Origin: Brachyspira sp. CAG:484
GTDB taxonomy: Bacteria > Cyanobacteriota > Vampirovibrionia > Gastranaerophilales > Gastranaerophilaceae
Direction: 5' to 3'
Length of the DNA: 64,000 nt
NCBI GenBank assembly: GCA_000431315.1
Contig: HF989717.1
Span: 69,531 to 133,530 of the forward strand
Within the stretch, counting starts at the first letter, position 1, and each line of letters starts with the position of its first letter. The notes beneath the pieces are model-generated. The model worked only from the letters and a program-made list of their open reading frames with translations, had not been told where the DNA came from and ran no database searches. The position numbers and the translations under genes were made by a program. Shown piece after piece: positions 22,380 to 30,611 of this stretch.

Positions 22380-23333
22380 CTACTCCAGAAAAGCTCCCAT
22401 TTTACGGAACTTATCGTATCTTTGTGATTTTAGTTCAGGAGCAGAGTATTTAGAAAGCTCTTCAATGCTTTCAAGAATAGTTTTTTTCATTTCGCTGCAA
22501 ACAAGTTCATAATCATTGTGAGCTCCGCCGAGAGGTTCTTTGATTGCTCCGTCAATAATCCCGAATTTCATCAAATCCGGAGCAGTGATTTTTAAAGCTT
22601 CAGCTGCATCGCTTGCGCGGGAAGCATCACGCCATAATATAGATGCACAACCTTCAGGAGAGATTACTGTATAATATGCGTGTTCCAGCAGGAAAACCTT
22701 ATTTGCTACCGCTAAACCGAGTGCACCGCCTGAACAGCCTTCTCCGGTAATAATAGCAATAACCGGAACATCGAGCTTAGCCATTTCTCTGAGGTTAACT
22801 GCAATTGCAATACCCTGTCCTGTCTGTTCTGCGCTAATACCAGGATAAGCCCCCGGAGTATCAATAAGGGTAACAATAGGCATTTTAAACTTGTTAGCAT
22901 GTTTAAACAGCCTTAACGCTTTTCTGTAACCCTGCGGCTGAGGCATACCAAAATTGTATTCCAAATTTTCTTTAGTAGATTTACCTTTCATTGTTCCGAC
23001 AATCATTACCGGTTTGCCGTCAATTTTTGCCAGACCGCCAATAATAGCTCTATCATCCATCCCTTCTCTGTCGCCATGGAGTTCAATAAAATCTGTGCAA
23101 ATATTATTTACGTAATCAAGAAAGTTTGGTCTTTCAGGGTGGCGCGCTATCTGTAATTTTTGCGCAGGTTTAAGATTTTCATACAGGTCTTTTTTGTAAT
23201 CTTCTGCCTGCTGTTCAAATGTTTCTATTTCTTTATTTAAATCCATGCCGGACTCCATGCTTATTTTTTTTAATTCTTCTATTTTTTCCTGAATTTCCAT
23301 AATCGGTTTTTCAAAATCCAATACTGTTGTCAT
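22380..23333 (-). CDS. accA: Acetyl-CoA carboxylase carboxyltransferase subunit alpha
   Basis: 317 residues. With AccD it transfers carboxyl from biotin to acetyl-CoA. Family motifs: LQIARHPERPNFLDYV, ELHGDREGMDDRAI, NFGMPQPQGYRKALRLF, TLIDTPGAYPGISAEQTGQG and ISPEGCASILWRDA. The N-terminal helix (LDFEKPIMEIQEKIEELKK) is complete. It lies 30 bases after accD, so the two subunits are co-expressed. Confidence 0.96.
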   Translation of the reverse strand: MTTVLDFEKPIMEIQEKIEELKKISMESGMDLNKEIETFEQQAEDYKKDLYENLKPAQKLQIARHPERPNFLDYVNNICTDFIELHGDREGMDDRAIIGGLAKIDGKPVMIVGTMKGKSTKENLEYNFGMPQPQGYRKALRLFKHANKFKMPIVTLIDTPGAYPGISAEQTGQGIAIAVNLREMAKLDVPVIAIITGEGCSGGALGLAVANKVFLLEHAYYTVISPEGCASILWRDASRASDAAEALKITAPDLMKFGIIDGAIKEPLGGAHNDYELVCSEMKKTILESIEELSKYSAPELKSQRYDKFRKMGAFLE

Positions 23334-23363
23334 AGTACATCCTTTTTCTCATTAAACGTCTGA

Positions 23364-24227
23364 TTAACTGTGCATAGCCAAGATATTTCCGAGCGTTTTT
23401 CTCAAATCTTTGCGTTTAGAAACAACATCAACCTGCCCGTATTTCAGAAGGTATTCTGCTGTTTGGAAATCTGACGGTAATTTTTGTCTGATTGTCTGTT
23501 CGATAACTCTTCTTCCTGCAAACCCTACTCTTGCGCCCTGTTCTGCAACAATAATATCTCCGAGCATACCAAAGCTTGCTGTTACACCGCCAAAAGTCGG
23601 CTCAGTAATAAGATTAATATAAAGCAGTCCTTCATCGTCAAGTTTTGCACAGGCGCAGGAAGTCTTTGCCATTTGCATAAGGCTTAATGCGCTTTCCTGC
23701 ATTCTTGCACCGCCGGAAGATGTGATTGCAAGAACAGGAAGCCTCAATTCGATTGCCTTTTCAATCAATCGGGTAACCTTTTCTCCTACAACACTGCCCA
23801 TTGAACCGCCCATAAAATCAAAATCCATTACTGCTGCGGCTACAGGATGCCCTTCTATTTTTGCAATCCCTGTTACAACTGCGTCATTAAGGTTAGTTTT
23901 TTTCTGTGCTTTTTCTATTCTGTCTTTGTAAGATTCTGTATCAACAAAGTCCAGAGGATCTGTAGGTTTAATTTCTGAAAACAATTCTTCAAAAGAGTTT
24001 TCATCAAACAATTGCTTAATTCTTTTTTTATTATTTATTCTGAAGTGGTAATCGCAAACTGGACATACCATATCATTATTAGCCAAATCTTCTTTTAAAA
24101 GCTGTGCATCACAGTGAACACATTTTACCCACAAATCAGGATTTTGTTCAACTTCCGCTCTAGCTTCCAGCGCCCTTCTTTGAATTTGGGCTTCTTTACG
24201 TTTTTCAAACCAATCTTGAATAGTCAT
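23364..24227 (-). CDS. accD: Acetyl-CoA carboxylase carboxyltransferase subunit beta
   Basis: 287 residues. Zinc ribbon CVHCDAQL...CPVCDYHF at residues ~37-59, then the crotonase-like core with DPLDFVDTESYKDRI, AVMDFDFMGGSMGSVVGEK, TSSGGARMQESALSLMQMAK and TEPTFGGVTASFGML. Partner of AccA just downstream. Normal length for the family. Confidence 0.96.
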   Translation of the reverse strand: MTIQDWFEKRKEAQIQRRALEARAEVEQNPDLWVKCVHCDAQLLKEDLANNDMVCPVCDYHFRINNKKRIKQLFDENSFEELFSEIKPTDPLDFVDTESYKDRIEKAQKKTNLNDAVVTGIAKIEGHPVAAAVMDFDFMGGSMGSVVGEKVTRLIEKAIELRLPVLAITSSGGARMQESALSLMQMAKTSCACAKLDDEGLLYINLITEPTFGGVTASFGMLGDIIVAEQGARVGFAGRRVIEQTIRQKLPSDFQTAEYLLKYGQVDVVSKRKDLRKTLGNILAMHS

Positions 24228-24308
24228 TTATTCTTATCCCTATCAATTTATTACGACTTAATTATACAATAAAAAACTTTAATGGCAACTTAGTTCACAA
24301 TTGACACA

Positions 24309-24761
24309 TTAGCAGCTAATTTTGGATGCACGCTGCATTTCGCGGGTTTGGGTTTTTCTGGCAATATCTTCACGTTTATCGTGGAGTTTTTTACCTTTTG
24401 CCAAGCCTATTTCAATTTTAGCTAATCCCTGTTTAAAGTAAACCTCCAACGGGACAATTGTGTAGCCTTCTTTTTTTACTTTTGTCTGCATTTTCAGGAT
24501 TTCTTTTTTAGTTAAAAGAAGTTTTCTTGTCCGTTTCGGTTCGTGGTTATACCTGTTGCCGTTCTCGTAAGGCGAGATGTGGCAGTTGTATAGAAAAATT
24601 TCATTGTCATCAATTTTACAAAAGCTGTCTTTCAGATTAATTGCACCTGCTCGGATTGATTTTATTTCTGTTCCGCTCAGCACAATACCGGCTTCATATT
24701 TTTCAAAAATAATGAAGTCATGAAAGGCTTTTCTGTTTGTTGTGACAACTTTTCTATCCAT
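24309..24761 (-). CDS. smpB: tmRNA-binding protein SmpB
   Basis: 150 residues. It brings tmRNA to stalled ribosomes. Motifs: NRKAFHDFIIFEKYEAGIVL, GTEIKSIRAGAINLKDSFC, YENGNRYNHEPKRTRKLLL and GLAKGKKLHDKRED. The C-terminal basic tail is present. The tmRNA gene itself is not seen in this window. Confidence 0.95.
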   Translation of the reverse strand: MDRKVVTTNRKAFHDFIIFEKYEAGIVLSGTEIKSIRAGAINLKDSFCKIDDNEIFLYNCHISPYENGNRYNHEPKRTRKLLLTKKEILKMQTKVKKEGYTIVPLEVYFKQGLAKIEIGLAKGKKLHDKREDIARKTQTREMQRASKISC

Positions 24762-24787
24762 AATAAAATTTTAGCATAAACAAGTTT

Positions 24788-25546
24788 TTATTCAGCTCTG
24801 CATTTTAAAAGAATTTCTTTTAATTTCTCATTTATCATCTGTATTTTTTCAGGGAAATGGTATTCTTCAACGAACATTGACGGTATTTTTTCCTGGATTT
24901 TGTCTGAATGTATATCCTGTATTCTGTCCAGATACTTGGCGCCTTCTGCAAATGCGTGCATTTCGTCGGTAAGCCGGTAGCGGCAGTTTTGAAGGAAGTT
25001 AATCTGTTCTTCCGCTCTGAAATTGCTCAAAAAAGTGTTCAGAATTTCTTTTATTGTTTTAATATCAATTCCTTTATCTTTTGCGTAAAGTGTGTTTTTA
25101 TAGAAATCTTCAGTAAGTTCTGTTAAGCCGGTTTCGTACATTTTTTTATTCCTTGCGGTATATTTAGGGTTAACTATATGCGAATTGAAATGGAATGATT
25201 CGTGAAGGGCTGTTTCTATGCCATAAATCCCAAGCTGCTTACTGTATTTATTTAGCGGCAGGTAAATATTGAAACCGTTAATTTCTGACCTATTACTGTT
25301 TAAGACAGCTTCTGTCATACCGCCATACCGGCTGTTGTAATCAAGCACTTTAACATTAATCTTAGTTGGCGTTGTTGATTGAAGTGTTTTTTCAAATACC
25401 TCTTTAGAAATTTCTTTTGTAGTGAATTCTTTTGAAAGTTTATCAAAAAAATCTGCATTTAATTTTGCTGCAAGCTTATAACGCTCTTGAACAGAGCCTT
25501 TGCATATATTTAGCGGTAATTTCGCAGTGCTGCTGATTTTTATCAT
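24788..25546 (-). CDS. Putative HExxH protein, unknown function
   Basis: 252 residues. Residues 115-119 read HESFH in IETALHESFHFNSHIV, matching the HExxH zinc-metallopeptidase pattern, with TGLTELTEDFY ~25 residues later offering a possible third ligand. The start (KISSTAKLPLNICKGSVQER) has no signal peptide. Proteins of this outline are common in this lineage near envelope genes, but I do not recognise a family. Catalytic activity is inferred from one motif only. Confidence 0.5.
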   Translation of the reverse strand: MIKISSTAKLPLNICKGSVQERYKLAAKLNADFFDKLSKEFTTKEISKEVFEKTLQSTTPTKINVKVLDYNSRYGGMTEAVLNSNRSEINGFNIYLPLNKYSKQLGIYGIETALHESFHFNSHIVNPKYTARNKKMYETGLTELTEDFYKNTLYAKDKGIDIKTIKEILNTFLSNFRAEEQINFLQNCRYRLTDEMHAFAEGAKYLDRIQDIHSDKIQEKIPSMFVEEYHFPEKIQMINEKLKEILLKCRAE

Positions 25547-25579
25547 ACCACTATAAAACAGCTGAATATTAAAAATTGC

Positions 25580-26539
25580 TTAATCATATAAATAACATTT
25601 TACAAAATGAGTTTCACTTAATTTCGAGTTTTCCGGAGGGCTTATCGGACAGGGTTCAAAGCATTTAGGACATCTTGTATGGAACTTGCATCCCTTTGGA
25701 ATATTGGAAGGTGATGGTAAATCCCCTTTTAGAATTTCACGGCTGCTTTCTTTCCCTGAAATTTGAGGTACTGCACTCAAAAGTGCTCTGGTATACGGAT
25801 GACAAGGATTATCAAATATTTCTTTGGTTGTGCCTATTTCAACAATTTCACCAAGGTACATTACAGCAACTCTGTCTGCAAGATATTTTATAACACTCAT
25901 ATCGTGTGTGATTAGAACGAATGTTAAATTAAAATCGTCTTTTAGCTCTTTTAAAAGGTTAATTATCTGCGCCTGAATGCTTACGTCTAGTGCACTTACC
26001 GGCTCATCTGCCAGAATAAATTCAGGGTTTAGGACAAGCGCCCTTGCTATTGCAATTCTCTGGCGCTGCCCGCCTGAAAATTCATGCGGATATAATTCTA
26101 AACTTTCTTCGTTTAAACCTACTTTTTTAATTTTTTCTTTAATAATTGCCTCAATATCTTCATCTGACAAATCTGTGTTAATTTGTAAAGGTTCTTTCAG
26201 AGTGTCTATAATTTTCATTTTAGGATCAAGGCTTGAATACGGATTTTGGAAAACCATCTGGGCTTTTTTTCTGTAGGACTTTAATTCATTTTTATCCATA
26301 TTTAAGACATTTCTGCATTCAAAATTAATTTGTCCGGATTTTGCGGGCTCCAGACGGATAAGAGCTTTTGCCAGTGTAGATTTGCCGCAGCCTGATTCTC
26401 CGGCAACAGCTAAAATTTCACCTTTTTTTATGTCTAGTGAAACCCCGTTCACAGCATGAACTATTTGCGTTCCGCCCAGTATACCTTTATTTGATTTATA
26501 TTCAACATATAAGTCTTTAATTTCGATTAAATTTTCCAT
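25580..26539 (-). CDS. Oligopeptide/dipeptide ABC transporter ATP-binding protein (OppF/DppF type)
   Basis: 319 residues. Walker A GESGCGKST near residue 45, Q-loop QMVFQNPYSSLDP, signature ELYPHEFSGGQRQRIAIARAL, Walker B FILADEPVSALD, and the C-terminal oligopeptide extension with CKFHTRCPKCFEPC, whose cysteines are typical of peptide importers. The matching permeases and binding protein are at 30612-34509, 4 kb away behind other genes; the partner ATPase (OppD type) is not in the window. Confidence 0.92.
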   Translation of the reverse strand: MENLIEIKDLYVEYKSNKGILGGTQIVHAVNGVSLDIKKGEILAVAGESGCGKSTLAKALIRLEPAKSGQINFECRNVLNMDKNELKSYRKKAQMVFQNPYSSLDPKMKIIDTLKEPLQINTDLSDEDIEAIIKEKIKKVGLNEESLELYPHEFSGGQRQRIAIARALVLNPEFILADEPVSALDVSIQAQIINLLKELKDDFNLTFVLITHDMSVIKYLADRVAVMYLGEIVEIGTTKEIFDNPCHPYTRALLSAVPQISGKESSREILKGDLPSPSNIPKGCKFHTRCPKCFEPCPISPPENSKLSETHFVKCYLYD

Positions 26540-26596
26540 ATAAAAGAAGTCTATATTATTTTCGTTTTAAATGCAATTGCTTAATTGTTTATAAGG

Positions 26597-26624
26597 TTGA
26601 AATTTTTTTAAAATCGTTTATAAT
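26597..26624 (+). promoter_or_regulatory. Sigma-70-type promoter of poly-G prepilin locus 1
   Basis: TTGAAA (26597-26602), 16-bp spacer, TATAAT (26619-26624), 29 bases before the start codon and followed by AAAGGAG. Confidence 0.7.
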
Positions 26625-26653
26625 GATAATGTACATAGGAAAAGGAGATTAAA

Positions 26654-27419
26654 ATGTTGAAAATCAATCATAGTCACTCTTTCGGGGGGGGGGGCAACTA
26701 ATCTTAGCTCCTTAATTGGCATTACGCCGTTCAAAAAAGCAGGATTTACGTTAGCAGAAGTATTAATAACTCTTGGTATTATAGGGATTGTTGCGGCAAT
26801 GACTCTGCCGGTAGTTGTCGGGGAATATCGTAAGAAACAGGTTGAGGTCAAATTAAAGCGTTTTTATAGTACATTCAGCAATGCTTTAATTCGTTCCGAA
26901 GCTGATAATGAGCAAATGCAGTTTTGGGAATGGCCACAAGATACATACAAAGATGAAGATGGAAATATTATACAAAATGGGACAATTTCTGATTATGACT
27001 GGTTTATGAAATATATCAGACCATATTTTAATGTAAAAAAGGTTAATGAAAGTTTTCACCTTTATTGTGTGTGGTATGACGGTTTTGCAATAAAATTTAC
27101 TGATGGAAGCGGAGTTGCTTGTGGAATTTATGAAGGCAGTGGTGCTTCATTCCCATTTTTATGTATGTTTTTCCCTGAGGCTAAAAATATTGATAATGTT
27201 CGTGGTGACAATACAAAATCAAGAAACTTAATATCTGGTAAGGATTATTTTATTTTTGAGATTTCAAACGGTATAAGTGGCAAGAAAGGTTTGCAAGCAA
27301 TAGATAGTGATGAATGTACCGGTCAAAAAGGTACAAGGTATTTACCATCGCGAGGTTGTGTAAAAAAAATAATGGAAAATAATTGGGAAATTCCAGATGA
27401 TTATCCTGTAAGATTTTAA
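26654..27419 (+). CDS. Phase-variable prepilin-like protein, out of frame (poly-G locus 1)
   Basis: ATG at 26654 behind AAAGGAGATTAAA. After MLKINHSHSF comes a run of 11 G (26684-26694); as written, translation stops at 26699 after 15 residues. With 10 or 13 G the frame joins the prepilin signal (PFKKAGFTLAEV, then LITLGIIGIVAAMTLPVVV) and runs to 27419, giving 254 residues with 10 G. The globular part ends in CTGQKGTRYLPSRGCVKKI, a Cys-bridged tail. The sequence is otherwise intact, so loss of frame at a homopolymer near the start is best read as a switched-off contingency gene, or else as a sequencing error. Confidence 0.8.
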
Positions 27420-27807
27420 TCTGTTTATATTGAAATCAAATGCAAAATATATTATAATAAAAAAGCAGAGGAAACCATGATAGAAAAGCTATAAATGTTT
27501 TCTCAAACAGGCTTCCGCTGAGCTCTCGCTTATACTAAGCAGACGCGATAAAATAAATAAGAAAAAATCAACATTAAAGAAAAAGAAATAATTAGCTGTA
27601 ATTATTTTCGCAACGAAAGCTTAAACTGAGCGGAAGTAAGCTTGAGCAAAAATAAACAGATAACACAAAGCAGTAGCACCTTTTGATTAAAAATAAAACT
27701 TTTTTCGGGCACGCTCTCGCCCTGCTCCCGCTATCGCCTCAAAAAGTTTTATATTTAATCAAAAAAAGTAAGAAAGAACAGATACAACTAAAAAAGGAGA
27801 TTAAGTT
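27420..27807. other. Intergenic region with inverted repeats between poly-G loci 1 and 2
   Basis: No gene seen. 27681-27704 and 27741-27766 are 24-bp arms with one mismatch (TTTTGATTAAAAATAAAACT... and its complement) around a GC-rich loop containing GCTCTCGCCCTGCTCCCGC. Further upstream GCTTCCGCT (27510 region) and AGCGGAAG (27634 region) form another weak pair. The structure could be a miniature inverted-repeat element or a strong hairpin that isolates the two pilin loci. Confidence 0.55.
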
Positions 27808-28532
27808 ATGGAAAACACAGTAATGACAAGGTTTTTCGGGGGGGGGGCAGAGTACTGGGAATTATTGGTGTTGTTGCTGCTATGACTTTACCTGCATTAC
27901 TTACAAAGTATAAGGATAAAGTTTTAATTTCTCAGGTGAAAAAGTCGTATTCAATGATAATGAATGCGATTAATTACTCAGCTTTTGAGATGAGCGGGAA
28001 CTCAAAAAATATTGCATCTTTATTTGAAACAGGAAATGTTCAGGATGTTGCAAATATTATCTTTAAGAATATGAAGATTATTAAAACTTGTTTGCCAAAT
28101 ACTGTGGGGTGTACTGCAGATACAGTCAAATATCCTAAAGCTAAAAATGATGGCTACGGGAAAAGCAAAGCACTTAATATGAAACTCTATTACAGGATTG
28201 TCTTACAAGATGGGTCCAGTATTGCAATGATGAAATTTAATAATGAAGGCGGATGTCTTACCAGTTTTACAAATTATAAAACAGATTCAAATGGAAACTA
28301 TTTATATGATAGTAGCGGTAATAAGATCCCTGTTGTTACTAAAGATTACCAGTGTGGTCAGTTGTTGATTGACGGAAACGGTATGAAAGGTCCTAATCAG
28401 CTCGGGGCGGATGTTTTCTTTTTCGTTATAACTCCGGACGGGCTTTATGGTTCTATTTCGGATATTAATTCAGTATTACTGGATGATATGCTTAAATATG
28501 TTGATTATACTGTTGGTAATGAAATGAATTAA
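27808..28532 (+). pseudogene. Prepilin-like protein, out of frame and with degenerate signal (poly-G locus 2)
   Basis: ATG at 27808 behind AAAAAGGAG. MENTVMTRFF leads into 10 G (27838-27847); as written it stops after 25 residues. With 8 or 11 G the frame becomes GGGGRVLGIIGVVAAMTLPALL and continues to 28532. Even then the FTLAEVLIT part of the prepilin signal, including the Glu at +5, is missing, so processing would fail. The globular domain (VKKSYSMIMNAINYSAFEMS, GNGMKGPNQLGADVFFFVIT) is intact and pilin-like. Either a decaying copy or one repaired by recombination with another locus. Confidence 0.7.
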
Positions 28533-28537
28533 TCATA

Positions 28538-28566
28538 AAGAAAAACCACTTTAGGGATAAAGTGGT
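28538..28566 (-). terminator. Terminator of the 28646-29767 gene
   Basis: ACCACTTTA / TAAAGTGGT stem with a 4-nt loop; read on the - strand it is followed by TTTTTCTTT. It also lies just after the convergent pilin locus. Confidence 0.75.
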
Positions 28567-28645
28567 AGGGGAAATTTTGAAAATTAATAAGGAAATAAAG
28601 GAAAAGGAATCAATAAAAAAATCTGTTTTACGAAAATCCTTTCGG

Positions 28646-29767
28646 TTATGAGAATATCTGGAAGGATTTTTCTACGTTTTTGTCGATTACGTTTTTAACT
28701 GAATCATATTCTGTTTGTAATGCGTTGTGTTCGGTGTCTAACTTTTTCAGTTCCATATCATATTTAGTATCTTGTTGTTCAATTTCTTCAAGTTTCATCT
28801 GATATTCACGTTCTACAATCGCAATTTCTCTTTCATCTTCTACTTCCTGGATAGAAGAATCTGCATCTATTGAAGTAGAAACAAATTTTTTCTCAGTTGC
28901 AGAGTAGTACTCAAGCTGCAAATCTCCTGAACGCAGCTGATCTTCAAACCAGGCATTGTCTTTAAGAGTTTTTGTTTCATCAGCTTCAACATAATAACCG
29001 GAAGACTGCATCTTATTGAATATATTAGTCAGATATTTAATGAAGGTTTGATTTTCAGCTTTTGCTGCCGTATCAAGTTTGTTGGCAGAATCTGATGTGC
29101 CGTAATAAGCTTCAGTCAATGCAACAGCATAATCATACAATTCACGCTGTTCCTGAGTTGTACCTTCATAGTTTAACGCTTTTGTTTCGCCTGTAGCTAA
29201 GTCTGTATAAGTTACATATCCGTCATAAGGTTCATCTGAGAATGATACATAACCAAAATCAAGACCATGTTCTTCATCACCGTAATGCAAGCCTACAGAT
29301 GTAAGGTATTGATCCCACGCATCGTGAATTTTTTGTTCTGTAAGTGCTTTATCTTCTTCACTTGCATCACTGTTTTGCGTAATATCAATATCCGCCTGTG
29401 AATATCCGTATGCAGCTAAAAATCCGTTTAAATACCCGTTGCTTGCTTCATATGCTTCTTTTTGTTTTTGAGTAACAAGAACTCTGCCTTTTTTATCTGT
29501 TACAACATACTGCTGTCCTGCTGCAAGGGTATTATATCCTGTCATAAGGTTATAGGAAATATCTGTATAAACTTCTTCAGAGCCGTTAAAGCCTGTAAGA
29601 ACTGTTAACTTGGTTGCCTTAAGAGCGTTAAGGTAATCTGTATTAACCTGTTCAGTCTGATCGGCAAGACGGATTTTAGAATATGAAATATCCTGACCGG
29701 AATTTTCATTGTCGGTCAACCTTGCGGTGATACTTAATAATCTAGCTTGTGAAGCCGCCATTCCCAT
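28646..29767 (-). CDS. MGMAASQAR-family protein, unknown function
   Basis: 373 residues. The N-terminus MGMAASQARLLSITARLTDN and the C-terminus (YDMELKKLDTEHNALQTEYD, SVKNVIDKNVEKSFQIFS) are shared with the proteins at 53350-54777 and 63936-64000; the middle is unique and acidic. Both ends are helical and probably coiled, resembling in layout the paired terminal helices of flagellar hook or filament proteins, but no flagellar motif is proven. No signal peptide. A sigma-28-like promoter lies upstream, which supports a motility or surface-filament link. Confidence 0.65.
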   Translation of the reverse strand: MGMAASQARLLSITARLTDNENSGQDISYSKIRLADQTEQVNTDYLNALKATKLTVLTGFNGSEEVYTDISYNLMTGYNTLAAGQQYVVTDKKGRVLVTQKQKEAYEASNGYLNGFLAAYGYSQADIDITQNSDASEEDKALTEQKIHDAWDQYLTSVGLHYGDEEHGLDFGYVSFSDEPYDGYVTYTDLATGETKALNYEGTTQEQRELYDYAVALTEAYYGTSDSANKLDTAAKAENQTFIKYLTNIFNKMQSSGYYVEADETKTLKDNAWFEDQLRSGDLQLEYYSATEKKFVSTSIDADSSIQEVEDEREIAIVEREYQMKLEEIEQQDTKYDMELKKLDTEHNALQTEYDSVKNVIDKNVEKSFQIFS

Positions 29768-29813
29768 TGGTTTACAGTAGTCCTTTCAATATTTCCGTTT
29801 ACTTACACTTTGT

Positions 29814-29841
29814 ATTACGGCTATATTGAAAGGAAACTTTA
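29814..29841 (-). promoter_or_regulatory. Sigma-28-like promoter
   Basis: On the - strand TAAAGTTT (29841-29834), 12-bp spacer, GCCGTAAT (29821-29814). Enterobacterial FliA consensus is TAAAGTTT-N11-GCCGATAA, so this is a close match with one extra spacer base. About 46 bases before the ATG. Confidence 0.7.
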
Positions 29842-29869
29842 ACTTTTTATTATGTTTGTTAAAAATTCG

Positions 29870-30607
29870 TTACAATAATTCGTTAAATTCCTGAACTGAA
29901 ATTGATTCAATTCCATCAACTTTTTGGAGTGTTTTATAAATATTCTGAATAGGTTTTTTCACATTTGTGTCTATTACAACAGAAATTTTTACAATGTCAT
30001 CATCCTGTTTATTTTGTTTTTTTGAAATTTCTCTAAGCTTTGGATATTTTTCTACAAGAAAGTCATATATTTCGTTGGATAAATTTTTCTGGCATTTAAG
30101 TTCCAATTTTAATCGCTTAAGATTTTTTGTGCTGGTGACAAGCACATTTTTTTCAAACATTCTGATAGAAACAAGAACTATAATTGAAAGTATAGTTGAA
30201 ATCAAAGCCAGTCCGAACATACCGGTTCCGCATGCCATACCAATGCTTGCTGCAATCCATAGAGTTGCCGCTGTAGTAATACCGAAAACAGTAGCGCCAT
30301 GTCTTAATACTGTACCGCCGCCGATGAAACCGATACCGGTAACAACCTGTGCTGCAACACGTGAAGTATCTCTAATCCCTGTTGCATTTGCTATAGAAAC
30401 ATTATCTCCATCAGCAAATGTCGGGAAACCATAGATTGAAAGTATTGTAAACACACAAGCGCCTACGCACACAAGTATATTAGTTCTTAAACCTGCATAT
30501 TTATTGGTCATTTCACGTTCAAGACCAATAGAAAAACCAAGCAGTACTGCAATTAATACCCTTATAAATATTATAAACTGGGTGCTTTGTAATATATTTT
30601 CCAGCAT
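29870..30607 (-). CDS. MgtC/SapB-family membrane protein
   Basis: 245 residues. Five or so hydrophobic segments in the first 150 residues with MgtC motifs: LLGFSIGLEREMTNKYAGLRTNI, RVAAQVVTGIGFIGGGTVL and GATVFGITTAATLWIAASIG. The soluble C-terminal domain (EKYPKLREISKKQNK, IQNIYKTLQKVDGIESISVQ) is ACT-like. MgtC proteins relate to Mg2+ homeostasis and F-type ATPase control. Its start is 4 bases after the permease gene, in the same direction, so it reads as part of the transporter operon. Confidence 0.9.
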   Translation of the reverse strand: MLENILQSTQFIIFIRVLIAVLLGFSIGLEREMTNKYAGLRTNILVCVGACVFTILSIYGFPTFADGDNVSIANATGIRDTSRVAAQVVTGIGFIGGGTVLRHGATVFGITTAATLWIAASIGMACGTGMFGLALISTILSIIVLVSIRMFEKNVLVTSTKNLKRLKLELKCQKNLSNEIYDFLVEKYPKLREISKKQNKQDDDIVKISVVIDTNVKKPIQNIYKTLQKVDGIESISVQEFNELL

Positions 30608-30611
30608 TCTG

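Noticed and set aside
26684..26694. Poly-G tracts as pure sequencing error
   Set aside because: Cannot be excluded, but three tracts all at the same place in prepilin genes and only there argue for a biological cause; kept as a finding with read-level check.
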